The position numbers and the translations under genes are program-made. 64,000 bases of DNA from Evernia prunastri (taxonomy: Eukaryota; Ascomycota; Lecanoromycetes; Lecanorales; Parmeliaceae): NCBI GenBank assembly GCA_003184365.1, contig NKYR01000002.1, positions 558,976-622,975 of the forward strand. Direction: 5' to 3'. The notes under the pieces are model-generated. The model saw only the letters and a program-made list of their open reading frames with translations. It did no database searches and was not told the origin of the DNA. Shown one piece after another: positions 11,808 through 21,334 of this stretch (positions are counted from its first letter, which is position 1; every line of letters begins with the position of its first letter).

Positions 11808-13343
11808 TCGAACGTTACGCTTTGACGAGAAGATGATGACGGGAAGCAGTTCACCCTGAACATGCGGATACCCTTACAATGGTCTTGGGCACACAAAGCA
11901 TTACAGTGCATATATCGGCCCCGAAACAAAGCAATTGAACCTTGTGAAAAGCGCTGCAACAGGGTCCCAAATGATTAGAATCCGCAAACTCCTCTACTTT
12001 CGACACATATCTACCTGTCAAAGTCACTACCCTTGAGCACCTGCTCGTAATTGCTTTGACAATGCTCTCGCGGACTAAGTCGAATTGACCCCAATATGAT
12101 TGTTCACACTCGTAACAGTGAAACTGCCGTTCACGGTCAGTTCCTTTCTTGTGGCAGGCTGTTTTCCCCGCAGTGAGCAGAGAATTCGGTCATTGCGAGG
12201 CCATACTCGACCAGAAGCCCAGCCGCTGGGGGGAGCTCACCAGTAAGGGCATTGCAAACCCCACCCTATAATTCTCATTAAGCATGCTCTTTGCTGGTAA
12301 GTTGTGGTTACTTAAGCAGTGATTACATTTTCCCATGTTCGCCTTCCTTGTCAAGTCAAGGGCCGGCGTTTTCAATTGAGATTTTGGTCACCGATACATT
12401 CATCAGAGAGCGCGTAACCGAAATCCCCAAGGTCAATCTCCAAAAGTCAGGCTTGCGGAAGGACCGACCCCTTGGTGCAAAAATTTGGCAGCAGCGAGGT
12501 AACAACCAACAAGAGATTTCGGCCAGAACGGAGTAATCTCTTTCTTCAAGTCTTATTGACTGTCCAACAGTGAGTGGTATTCTAGATCAGGGTCTCAACG
12601 TTGGCCAAACACTAGGATTGCAAGTTATAATAGGTAATTTCTCCTCCAAACATGAAGGTATTCACACCAACATACAACACACACAAGAAATGGTTCGAAG
12701 CAGGGATAGCACCGGATATCGGATCCGATGCAGTAAGAGCAACCCAGTATTCCAGTACTCACCTGCAATGACGTCGGCACTTTCATCGTCCACTGTTCAT
12801 TGGAGATTCGATTTGGTGACGTTTACCAATGCTTGGCAACCTCATTTTAGGAATGGGTCGATTCCAAAGCCATCGATGCTTTTCTACACTGTCTTTCCTC
12901 CTCTTCCTCTTATCATCGCAGCATCCTTCAATACTGCCTTTCAAACACTATCCTTAAGCATCACCTTCAACGCATTCCTTATAGATTATCCTTCAACACC
13001 ATTCTTCAACGTCCTGAGAATCACCACATTGTATCAAAGAACACAAAGAGTAGGCCTCCTCCTTCTTACTTGACCTAAGATCTCCGACATCCTACAAAAA
13101 ACAATTAAAGCGTAAGCATATCAAGGTCCCAGCACGATCAAAGATCTGCTCACCACAGTATCAGAGTGAAGAGCGAGAGTATAGAATTCAGTCGTGTCCC
13201 ATTGGGATCCTATAGACTTTGACATTATATAGCTCGCCATCCAAGATCATTCAACCACTGCACTTGTCAACTGACGTCAAAATCCAATTCCAGTTTTACC
13301 AACATCGACCTCCCATCCCTTTCCTATCATCTGACCCATCAAG
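11808..13343. other. Intergenic region without a supported gene
   Basis: A 1.5-kb stretch before the DUF3431 gene. Its longest open frame (about 167 codons at 12570-13073) starts from a non-ATG codon and its product looks random. The part near 13200-13340 is pyrimidine-rich with CAAC/CATC runs, typical of a fungal promoter and 5' leader. Confidence 0.5.
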
Positions 13344-14288
13344 ATGTCTTTGCACTTATCCCCGATCGTTCCACCGACATCGGAATCGTCAACAATGATC
13401 ACACCAGAATCGTCATCACCAACCTTGTCCTCAACCGAAATTTCTCCAGCATCGACCCAAGACTCGTCACTCTCAACCCTTTTGTCTCCAACTATCGAGT
13501 TTGTCGTAGCGCATCACAGTGAGAAACTGGCCTGGCTCGAGGACATCATCGCCTACTGCAAGATTTACTCAAAAGGCGGTCTTAACAACGCTCCTCAGTT
13601 CGAATTCGAGGAGCTCGCCAACCACGGACGCGAAGGACAGACGTACCTCCACTACATCTGTAAGCACTACGACGAGCTCAAGGACGTCACCGTCTTCACA
13701 CAAGGCAAAGCTTTTGATCACATGGGCATGACCGCCTTGGAGATACTGGAGACGGCGCTCGGGACCAAGGCGGACCAGGTCACCACCTTCGGCGCCCAAC
13801 GCGACCTGGAGCTCTTCGACCTCTGGGACGGAATCCCATGGAAGGACTACTCCTGCTGGCGCAAGTGGTTGGGCAAGGACCTCGAATTCGTCGGCAAGAA
13901 AGCCCCCAAGACCCCGGCCCAGTACTTCAAAGACTTCTTCGACGACTACGGCCACGACGGACCGCCATTGTCAATCGGCTTCCAGCCCGGCGCGATCTTC
14001 GCCGTGAGGCGCGAGACCATTCATCGCCACCCGAAGGAAACCTACGAGAAGATGCTGGCGGATCTCTTCGAAGGGGAGATGGCGCACATCGACCCGGAGA
14101 CGGGCCATTTCATGGAGCGGTTGTGGCTGGCGACCTTTTGCCCCGAGGAATACTGCTGCTGGACCGAAGCCGAGGTGTCCGAAGCGGAACGCAACGAGCA
14201 GGGACAGCTCGCGAAGGGAAGATGGCACAGGACGCCTCCTGGAGTCGAGGTGGACGAGGGACACACCAATCTATCCGACGACGAGTGA
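13344..14288 (+). CDS. DUF3431 domain protein
   Basis: A single-exon gene of 314 residues. Residues 1-50 are Ser/Thr/Pro-rich and probably disordered. From about residue 53 the DUF3431 pattern is clear: VVAHHSEKLAWLEDI, then IYSKGG, NHGREGQTYLHYI, VFTQG, GAIFAVRRETI with RHPKETYEKML, and finally FMERLWLATF. DUF3431 proteins are fungal, often near secretory or glycosylation genes, and resemble glycosyltransferase folds, but no activity is established, and this copy has no signal peptide or membrane anchor. The coding part is markedly more GC-rich than its flanks. The C-terminal 40 residues are charged and variable. Confidence 0.88.
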   Translation: MSLHLSPIVPPTSESSTMITPESSSPTLSSTEISPASTQDSSLSTLLSPTIEFVVAHHSEKLAWLEDIIAYCKIYSKGGLNNAPQFEFEELANHGREGQTYLHYICKHYDELKDVTVFTQGKAFDHMGMTALEILETALGTKADQVTTFGAQRDLELFDLWDGIPWKDYSCWRKWLGKDLEFVGKKAPKTPAQYFKDFFDDYGHDGPPLSIGFQPGAIFAVRRETIHRHPKETYEKMLADLFEGEMAHIDPETGHFMERLWLATFCPEEYCCWTEAEVSEAERNEQGQLAKGRWHRTPPGVEVDEGHTNLSDDE

Positions 14289-14408
14289 GTGAGTCGGCAA
14301 GTTGAGAAAGGTCTGAGACCAGAGTCTATGAAGCGATTTCTGTTGCAGATGGGTGAGGTGGGGATGCTATCAGAGCTTAAGGCCACGGTCCGCGGAGAAG
14401 TCTCGTAC

Positions 14409-14665
14409 GTTGCAAGTCTCGAGATGAGGATGATGACTCTCAGTCAAAAGTGACACTGTGGGGTGGTTTGCTTCGTTGCTGGCTTCAAGATGCTTATCGC
14501 TCTTAATATGGCTCGGTACCACGGCAAATTATCCTTCGTTGCAGGCTTCAAAGTGGGATGCTGGCTCTTGTATAGTTCGACACCACGGGGAAGACTCCCA
14601 TTGTTGCAAGTTTCAAGGCGGGGACGATGGCTCAATAGTGATAGTCGCAACTGCTGCATTCAAGT
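14409..14665. repeat. Four degenerate ~64-bp tandem units
   Basis: Units begin at 14409, 14475, 14538 and 14603, spaced 66, 63 and 65 bp, each with a GTTGC(A/T)(A/G)G(C/T)(T/C)TC core followed by a purine-rich stretch and ATGGCTC-like sequence. The array lies just past the stop of the MAK5 gene. The open frames across it are explained by the repeat and are not taken as genes. Confidence 0.55.
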
Positions 14666-14700
14666 CTGGCTCCGCAGCAGCTTTGGCACGCACGCTGCCT

Positions 14701-17159
14701 TCATGAATCTTCTAAGCCGCCATCTACCGTCCCCAAGAACTCTCCCCTCTCCCCGTTCAACAACTCGTTCACATCGACCCCGCCAGCGGTAAGATACCTC
14801 TCGCTGACCCCGACATTGACTCTCTGGCCCAAAAGCCCCTTGAGCTCGCCTCTGAGCGCCCCCAGTTCCCCCTTCGTCAAGCCCCTAGCCTCCTTCTCCT
14901 TCTTCTTCCTCCCCTGGCCCCGGCCCTTCTTGCTCGCTTCTCCGGCCGCGAATTCCTCGCTGTCATAGTCGACCCCTAGGTCTTCGGCGGCGGTCTTGAG
15001 CCAGTTGTCTTCGTGGCCTTTCTTCTCCTTGGCCAGGGCTGCGTCTGAGATCTTCTTGCTTAGCATCACGCGAGGTTTCAAGCGTGAGACGATTCGGGTG
15101 TCGATATCGAGCGTGCGCATAAAGAACTTCTTCCCGTCGCCGTCGTGCTCGCTTGCGTTGCGGGCGTGGACCTTGGCGATGAGTCGCCGCATGCCCTGAA
15201 CTTCTTCGGGTGAGCACAGCAAGATGCTCGAGCCCGATTTCTCCGCGCGTGCGGTCCTTCCCGAGCGGTGGACATACATGTCTGCGGCTCGAGGCAGGGG
15301 GTAGTGGAGGACGAGCTGGACGGAAGGGATGTCGAGACCTCTGGCTGCGACGTCTGTGGCTATCAATATGGAAGACGGCGACGAGGGGGACGAAAAGCGC
15401 TCCACGGAGCGGAGCCGGGCTTTTTGGGGCATCTGGGAGTGCAGGGCGTAGGCGGGGAGATTGAGGTTTTGGAGGAATGGTGTGAGACGACGGACGGAGG
15501 GTATCGAGTTGGTGAAGATGAGCGTGCGCGTATGTGGGTGGAGGAGTAACGTTGAGTATAGGTAGAGGTCCTGCGGGTCTTTGTTAGAGAGGAGAGGGAT
15601 ATTCGAGTCGTGTGCCTACCTTCTCTGTCCCGGCGCACTCGACGATCCCTTCTTTGAGGCCTATCGCCATCTGCGAGACGGGATTGACGTCGATGAATTT
15701 GGGCTTCTGATCTCGAAAGTTGAGCTTCTTGAGCAGATATTCGAGGGATTCTCGTTTGCCCATTAGATCACCACCTGATGGTTTTCCCTTTCCTGCCAAC
15801 TTCTGCTGCAAGTCCTTCTGGAAAGTGGCAGAGAAGACTAGGGTCTGCCTCTGCTGCTTCCAGTCAACTGTTGCCGACTCGCCTCCGTCTTCGTCGTTTC
15901 TTGCTTCGTCTGTTCGATCCAAAACGTTAAGGATCTCTTCTACTTCTTTAAAGTGGCCTTCACTAAGCAAACGATCAGCTTCGTCAACGACCAGAAATTT
16001 AATTCTGCGTAGAGAATCTATCAGGTCTTGGCTTCCACTAATGACTTCCCACAAGCGACCAGGAGTTCCAACGATAATGTCTGCGTGAGCAATTTGACGC
16101 TGTTGCTTGTGTACAGACAAGCCTCCAGTCAGAGTCGCTATGGAAAGCTGAGCAGAGCCAGGATCCGAACATAAATCGGTGAGATGCGCGGTCAGTTGAT
16201 GCGCAAGTTCTCTAGTGGGTGAAAGGACCAGGGCCAGAAGGGTATGCTGCCGTTCCTTGTCCTCCGCTTCTGCGTGTGCGACTGGACTACGAACAGTGAT
16301 GAGGTAGTGTTCATAGATAGGTATTCCGAATGCTAGCGTCTTGCCAGATCCAGTTGGGGCTTTGCCTATTACGTCGTGGCCGCTTAAAATCTCTGGTATA
16401 GCAGACCGTTGTATCGCGCTCGGTTGAGAGAACTTCATGCGCGCGAGGGACGATAGTGTCTGAGAAGACAGGTTTAACGGGTTCCATGCAGACACTAGGG
16501 TCGTCAGAACAGAAGATATCCGCGGTCATCAGTTTCTGCTTACCATCGCCTTCCTCATCATTTCTTGTATCTTCCCCTTGGTCTGCTCTGCCCAACGCCT
16601 CAAAGGTGTTGTTTGACTTTTTGGGCTGAGATGCTTCCTTCTTCTCCTGTCTTTCGTCCTGCCTCCGACGCTTCTTCTCAAAATTGCGTGTATCCTGTCC
16701 CCCTAGGACCTTGCCCTTGAACCTCGATGCGACCGCATGCGTTTCTAGTTGCTCTTCGCCAAAGCCTTCCCATTCTTTCTCATTTCCTTCTACAGTACCA
16801 TCTGGAGTCTTTAGCTCCCGAAGCCTTCGAGTTGCTGGTTTATTGGATAGGAGCTGCAATGAGCGATTGGCATAACGCAAACATCATCTGTAGAGGGCCT
16901 CCTTACACACCTTGTATTCCACCTTCCCAAACGTTGGATCCCTCACAACTTCAACGTCCGAGAGTTCTTCCAGGCCAAAAAACCCTTCTGCATCTTCCAA
17001 ACGGTCAACAGCTACCTCATTCCAAGGAAGCTTGTCAAGGCCAATGGCTCCACCCTTAGAACCTTCTTGCGTGTCGTCGTTATCAATATCGATTCGTTGT
17101 CTTTTCTTAGTTCTGAATGAATCTAGGTCACGGTGTCGCTTTTTCACGGCCGGCGCCAT
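14701..17159 (-). CDS. MAK5: ATP-dependent DEAD-box RNA helicase Mak5
   Basis: Four reverse-strand exons (17159-16911, 16853-16544, 16494-15620, 15570-14701) with introns of 57, 49 and 49 bp give 767 residues. The N-terminal ~185 residues are basic and disordered (KKRHRDLDSFRTKKRQR), as expected for a nucleolar protein. The helicase core follows: a Q-motif region at FSQPSAIQ, Walker A APTGSGKT, PTRELA, GG, TPGRL, the DEAD box in VVDEADRLL, SAT, then the second lobe with TDVAARGLDIP and HRSGRTAR. The C-terminus is Lys-rich. Mak5 is needed for 60S ribosomal subunit maturation in the nucleolus in yeast. It is divergently paired with TRM7, with 179 bp between the start codons. Confidence 0.95.
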
Positions 17160-17338
17160 ACCTGAAAACTTGCTGGATCTTTACTGGTCGGGGGTGCAAT
17201 GCACATAGGACTTGGTGTGACAGAATATATTTTGTCGAGGTGCGCCGGGTAGGAAACGTGAAAAGGTCTCGGAACTCCATGACCCCAGATGCAATCAGAG
17301 ACTCAGCTCCGTTCTCCCACCGTCAACTTAATCCGCAA
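17160..17338. promoter_or_regulatory. Shared divergent promoter of MAK5 and TRM7
   Basis: Only 179 bp separate the MAK5 start (reverse strand) from the TRM7 start (forward strand), so both promoters and both leaders must fit here. I see no clear TATA box. The interval holds a GTGCGCCGGG stretch and a TCGGGGGTGCAATG stretch that could be factor sites, but I cannot name them. Confidence 0.6.
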
Positions 17339-18481
17339 ATGGGTAAATCCTCCAAAGACAAACGCGACGCTTACTACCGCCTTGCGAAAGAGCAAGGTTG
17401 GCGTGCCCGCTCCGCGTTCAAGCTCATCCAACTCGACGAGCAATTCAACCTTTTCTCTGGCGTTACCCGTGTCGTCGACCTCTGCGCTGCCCCTGGAAGC
17501 TGGAGTCAGGTCTTGTCGAGAGTGCTGATTAAGGGAGAAAGCTTTGGGAGAAGGGCGTGGGAGGAGAAGCAGAAGAGGCATGGCGACATTGTGCCAGGTG
17601 GAGTTGAGGAGAAAGAGGGAGATGGGCATCAGTATACGCTTGAGGAAATGCAAGTGAAGAAGGGCGAGCTGAGGCCGAAAAAGGATGTCAAAATCGTGGC
17701 GGTGGATTTACAGCCAATGGCTAGCCTAGAGGGAATCACGAGCTTGAAAGGGGACATCACTACCCCGTCTACAGTCACAAGGATACTACAAGCCTTGGAC
17801 CCAGACACATATGTCGATGACGCTGAAGACTCAGGAAGTCATCCTGTTGATCTCGTGCTCAGCGACGGTGCGCCAGACGTCACAGGCCTGCATGATTTAG
17901 ACATCTACATACAATCCCAGCTACTGTATTCGGCACTCAATCTCGCGCTGAGGATATTGAAACCGGGAGGAAAGTTTGTGGCGAAAGTCTTCCGCGGTAA
18001 GGATGTGGACTTGATATATGCTCAGCTAAAGTGTTTCTTTACAAGTGTACATTGTGCGAAGCCGAGGAGCTCGCGGGCGAGCAGTTTGGAAGCCTTTGTA
18101 GTTTGTGAGGGATTCAATATACCGAAGGGGTACAAAGTCGACCCTAAGCGGCCTGTTGGACTAGGCGCTCAAATTCCTGTACCGGAGAGGAAACAGACAG
18201 AAAGAGAGGCTTTCGATACTGGTGGTCAAAGAAAGACTGTTCGAGATGACGGGGTCAATGTTCTAGACTTAGAGTCTGACGTCGAAGACGATAAAAATCG
18301 ATGGATCGCTCCATTTGTTGCCTGTGGAGATCTCTCGGCTTGGGACGCCGATGCTACTTATCACTTACCGAAAGATAGGGTCAGTCTAGACCCTGTTCAG
18401 CCTCCCACTGCTCCTCCATATAAGAGGGCTTTAGAATTGCGGAGGCAGCAAGGTGGGCTGTATGGCAAGACTAACAAATGA
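17339..18481 (+). CDS. TRM7: tRNA 2'-O-ribose methyltransferase Trm7 (FtsJ family)
   Basis: The ATG at 17339 was chosen because it gives the family start MGKSSKDKRDAYYRLAKEQ; an in-frame upstream extension exists but is not conserved. The 380-residue product has the K-D-K-E set of the FtsJ/RrmJ fold: Lys28 in RARSAFKL, an SAM-binding loop in DLCAAPGSWSQ, Asp in VLSDGAPD, Lys in FVAKVFRG and Glu in SLEAFVV. Trm7 methylates riboses 32 and 34 of the anticodon loop of certain tRNAs with partners Trm732 and Trm734 (family knowledge). Compared with yeast (about 310 residues), this protein carries a charged insert of about 40 residues after the first SAM motif and a longer C-terminal tail. It has no intron. 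Confidence 0.94.
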   Translation: MGKSSKDKRDAYYRLAKEQGWRARSAFKLIQLDEQFNLFSGVTRVVDLCAAPGSWSQVLSRVLIKGESFGRRAWEEKQKRHGDIVPGGVEEKEGDGHQYTLEEMQVKKGELRPKKDVKIVAVDLQPMASLEGITSLKGDITTPSTVTRILQALDPDTYVDDAEDSGSHPVDLVLSDGAPDVTGLHDLDIYIQSQLLYSALNLALRILKPGGKFVAKVFRGKDVDLIYAQLKCFFTSVHCAKPRSSRASSLEAFVVCEGFNIPKGYKVDPKRPVGLGAQIPVPERKQTEREAFDTGGQRKTVRDDGVNVLDLESDVEDDKNRWIAPFVACGDLSAWDADATYHLPKDRVSLDPVQPPTAPPYKRALELRRQQGGLYGKTNK

Positions 18482-18843
18482 CCCCAGGGTCAATCGACGC
18501 CAATTGGCTGGAATGGCGTGGGCTGTCCCATACCTTTCCTGGACTTTGACTCAGTAGAGTACACGAAGTACTCAAGGGTCGAGTTGCTCTACAGCTTCAA
18601 GCTCAGGCGACTACGCTTGCTGCGTTGAAAAATAGCCCCTGAACGTAGAAGCATCGAGCATTCTTCTGGCTGAACGGGCACTTCTTTGACTCATCATTGA
18701 TATATCTACATTACTGGCCCAGCTGTATTGCTCAACAAATCCTTGATCTATACGTTGTAAAAAATCATTTGATATCTATTCAGATTTTTCTATCTATGCA
18801 TTGGACCCTATTGGACCCTTTCCTCAACAAAATCCTCCCTTCG
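18482..18843. other. Convergent 3' intergenic region
   Basis: 362 bp between the stops of TRM7 and the reverse-strand secreted-protein gene. It is AT-rich toward its right end, with no gene or structured element recognised. Confidence 0.6.
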
Positions 18844-19671
18844 CTAAGCACACCCTTTACACATATCCGCCTGATCATAGTACGTCTCGATGTAATTCCA
18901 AAATTCCCACGATCTAGCCGGCTGATACTTATCGTTGCAGAATAAACCCATGCCAATACCGCTCGTAGGGGAACATGTAGATGCGGTCGCGAGAATGTTC
19001 CTGTGCTCGAGGTCCCCCTCAATGGTATCCATCCTCGATCCCATCGTGAGGCCCGGAATAGTCTCACACATCCGCTGACACTCTTCAGTCACCTGCTTCG
19101 GCTTGACCCTGACCGAACCAGGTGCTGTGGGATGGTTATGCACACGCCTCTTCTGCCCGTTCCAGTAGTACCAGTCTTTCCCATGTTCGATTCTCACGCA
19201 GAACTTATTGCCATCGCCCGTGTCCCAGCATTCCTTCTTCTCGTCCTCCTCCTGCCAGCTAAGACATTTGGGCGCCAGCATATAACGCTGGGAGCCGAAC
19301 CAATCATTGAGAGTTGCCAATTCGCCGCTCCTGCAGGTCCAGTTGTAGGCGTAGCTTTTGTTCTGGTGGTAGTTGTAATAGTCGAAACCGTAGTAGTGGC
19401 CATAGTATTTACCGTAGACTGGAGGCAGGTCTTTGGTGCGAGTGTCGACGCAGTAGCATTTTGATAGGCGATAGATGTCGCCGTCGGGTTCGCGGTCGCG
19501 ATAGATGTCGAATTCGGGATTGGCAGTCGTGCGCTTCGCGAGAGCATGAGTTGAGATATCAGGTGCTATCGAGTTGAGGTGGGCTGTGGTGTTTTGGGGG
19601 CTTTGGAGGATGGGTAGGCTTGCGGTGAGGCTCGCAAGCAACAGAGCAAGGCAGGTGAACTTCGAAGGCAT
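18844..19671 (-). CDS. Secreted Cys-rich protein with a Kex2-type propeptide
   Basis: The reverse-strand frame is open further upstream, but the ATG at 19671 begins a typical signal peptide (MPSKFTCLALLLASLTASLP), so I start it there, giving 275 residues. A dibasic LAKR site at residues 44-47 suggests Kex2 cleavage of a propeptide. The mature part holds 12 cysteines, an even number, plus a Tyr-rich stretch near GKYYGHYYGFDYYNYHQ, and potential N-glycosylation sites (NKS, NWT). The spacing suggests disulfide bonds. I do not recognise a named family. Size, signal, propeptide and cysteines match fungal small secreted proteins, some of which act on hosts, but that function is only a possibility. 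It has no introns. Confidence 0.75.
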   Translation of the reverse strand: MPSKFTCLALLLASLTASLPILQSPQNTTAHLNSIAPDISTHALAKRTTANPEFDIYRDREPDGDIYRLSKCYCVDTRTKDLPPVYGKYYGHYYGFDYYNYHQNKSYAYNWTCRSGELATLNDWFGSQRYMLAPKCLSWQEEDEKKECWDTGDGNKFCVRIEHGKDWYYWNGQKRRVHNHPTAPGSVRVKPKQVTEECQRMCETIPGLTMGSRMDTIEGDLEHRNILATASTCSPTSGIGMGLFCNDKYQPARSWEFWNYIETYYDQADMCKGCA

Positions 19672-21334
19672 TGTTGTTGATGTAATTGCTACCCTTTTGT
19701 TGGATCTCAGGGCGGTGGCTTGGTGGGACTGAGAGAGCTCAGAGGTACTTGATTTGTCTCTGGTGGTTCGAACGGATGATGATGGAAGATGTGAAATAGG
19801 AGAGGTGTGAGAATTTCTAGAGTTTAAGTAGGCAAATGCCAAAATGCCATTATTTTTTAATGCAATATATCACGATTTGGCCCACTTCTACGGAAGCAGA
19901 AACTGATGCTTGGCTCCTCCGTCTCTCTTGGCATTTGAGACTGGGCAAGTGGAATTTGAGAGAATATTCCAGACGAGAAAAATTTGCTTTAAATCTTATC
20001 TTTTATAGGAGAAGAACTTGCGTTTCGGTAGAAGGATCAATCTGCAGTAATTGATCTCGCCAGACGTGAAAATGACCTTGTGTAGAAACCGTGTTTTATT
20101 TGAGGAGTTGGCACCTAACACGAGCAGTCGATCCGTTCTAGTTCATATTCATAATATATGTGTAGATGAAAGGAGGAAGAGCTCTTTCTCTGTTAGGGTG
20201 TGCGGAGTTAAGATTCCCCTTTATACGTGACTGTTGCCATGTTTTTCAATCCTCCTCATTTCTTTCTCAAGACTCAAAATCGAACTAATGCAGCCTTGAG
20301 GCATCTAGAAAAAGCCCATCGAAAACAAGCGCGGCATTACTTAATCTGCCCCGGAGACGAGGGTTGTCTGCAAAGATATATCCATATTCGGACGAGGCCT
20401 TTCCCAGTAAGAGAAAGCCATGAAAATCCATTCTTTGGAAGATTGATAGACGAAAGCATCTGGCACGTGCAACTGTCAAAGTCGCGTAAGGAATGCGACC
20501 ATCAGAGGTGGGTAGACTGACGTGGGGACAGCAGAGAGACGTTGAGGACAAGGCGCCGAAGAACCAAGACAATTTGACACAAAAGCCATGGACAGAGAAC
20601 GAAAATCGTCTACGAATTTCAGTCGCGTGGCCGGAAGAAGATAGTAAGTAACGCAAATGGGAACAACATGAGCTTTTTTTCTGCCGATGTTGAGCAATTT
20701 GGGACTTCCTCTATGCGTGACTTCTGCCACATTCTCTTACATTCAGCCAAGCAAAAGAAGGGTCGCATAACACAGTACGGATTTCCATTAGCAGTCAGAA
20801 ATGGTAGGCAAACTCATACGTCTCACCATCGACCATCTGTTCATGTGCAGAGTAAAATGCTCCGATGTATTGTTGGATTGATACCTCAAATGTATGCGTT
20901 AGAGTAAAGCCTATTGTGCTAACGATATTGAGCCAACAGCTTCTGCTAGCTCTATTAGTAAGGCTTGGCGCCTCGGCGCTATCAAAAAATCGTAACCTAA
21001 CTCTGGCTCCTACTAAACAGTTTGACATTGAACATACACAGCTCCTCTCCTTCTTACACCTTCGCTAAACTGCGGACATCCACCTTCCAACACCTAGTCT
21101 TTTCGGCCTGTGTATTAGCGACGAGCCTATCTCACCTTTTGCCCTCAGTGTCGAACGGTTCCATCCTCATCACCTAGATCAAGGTCTTAATGGCTTCTGT
21201 GAGTTTTCACGTCCACCCACCAATGATGACGGGTCTTGTGTGCGCGCATAACTTGGGCGGAACCAGACTGCTGATGACGTTATAAGCCATACTACAATCA
21301 GGGTCATCTTAATGGGGCGAACAACGCCGCGAAT
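19672..21334. other. Intergenic region without a supported gene
   Basis: 1.66 kb containing promoters of the secreted-protein gene (left) and the phosphoesterase gene (right). Open frames up to about 123 codons lie on both strands, but their products look like noise and no in-phase joins were found. No repeats or RNA genes were recognised. Confidence 0.5.

Noticed and set aside
12570..13073. 167-codon forward open frame
   Set aside because: Non-ATG start and random-looking product in a promoter-like, pyrimidine-rich region.
14463..14792. Forward open frame across the tandem repeat and MAK5 end
   Set aside because: It overlaps the well-supported MAK5 3' end on the other strand and is explained by the repeat.
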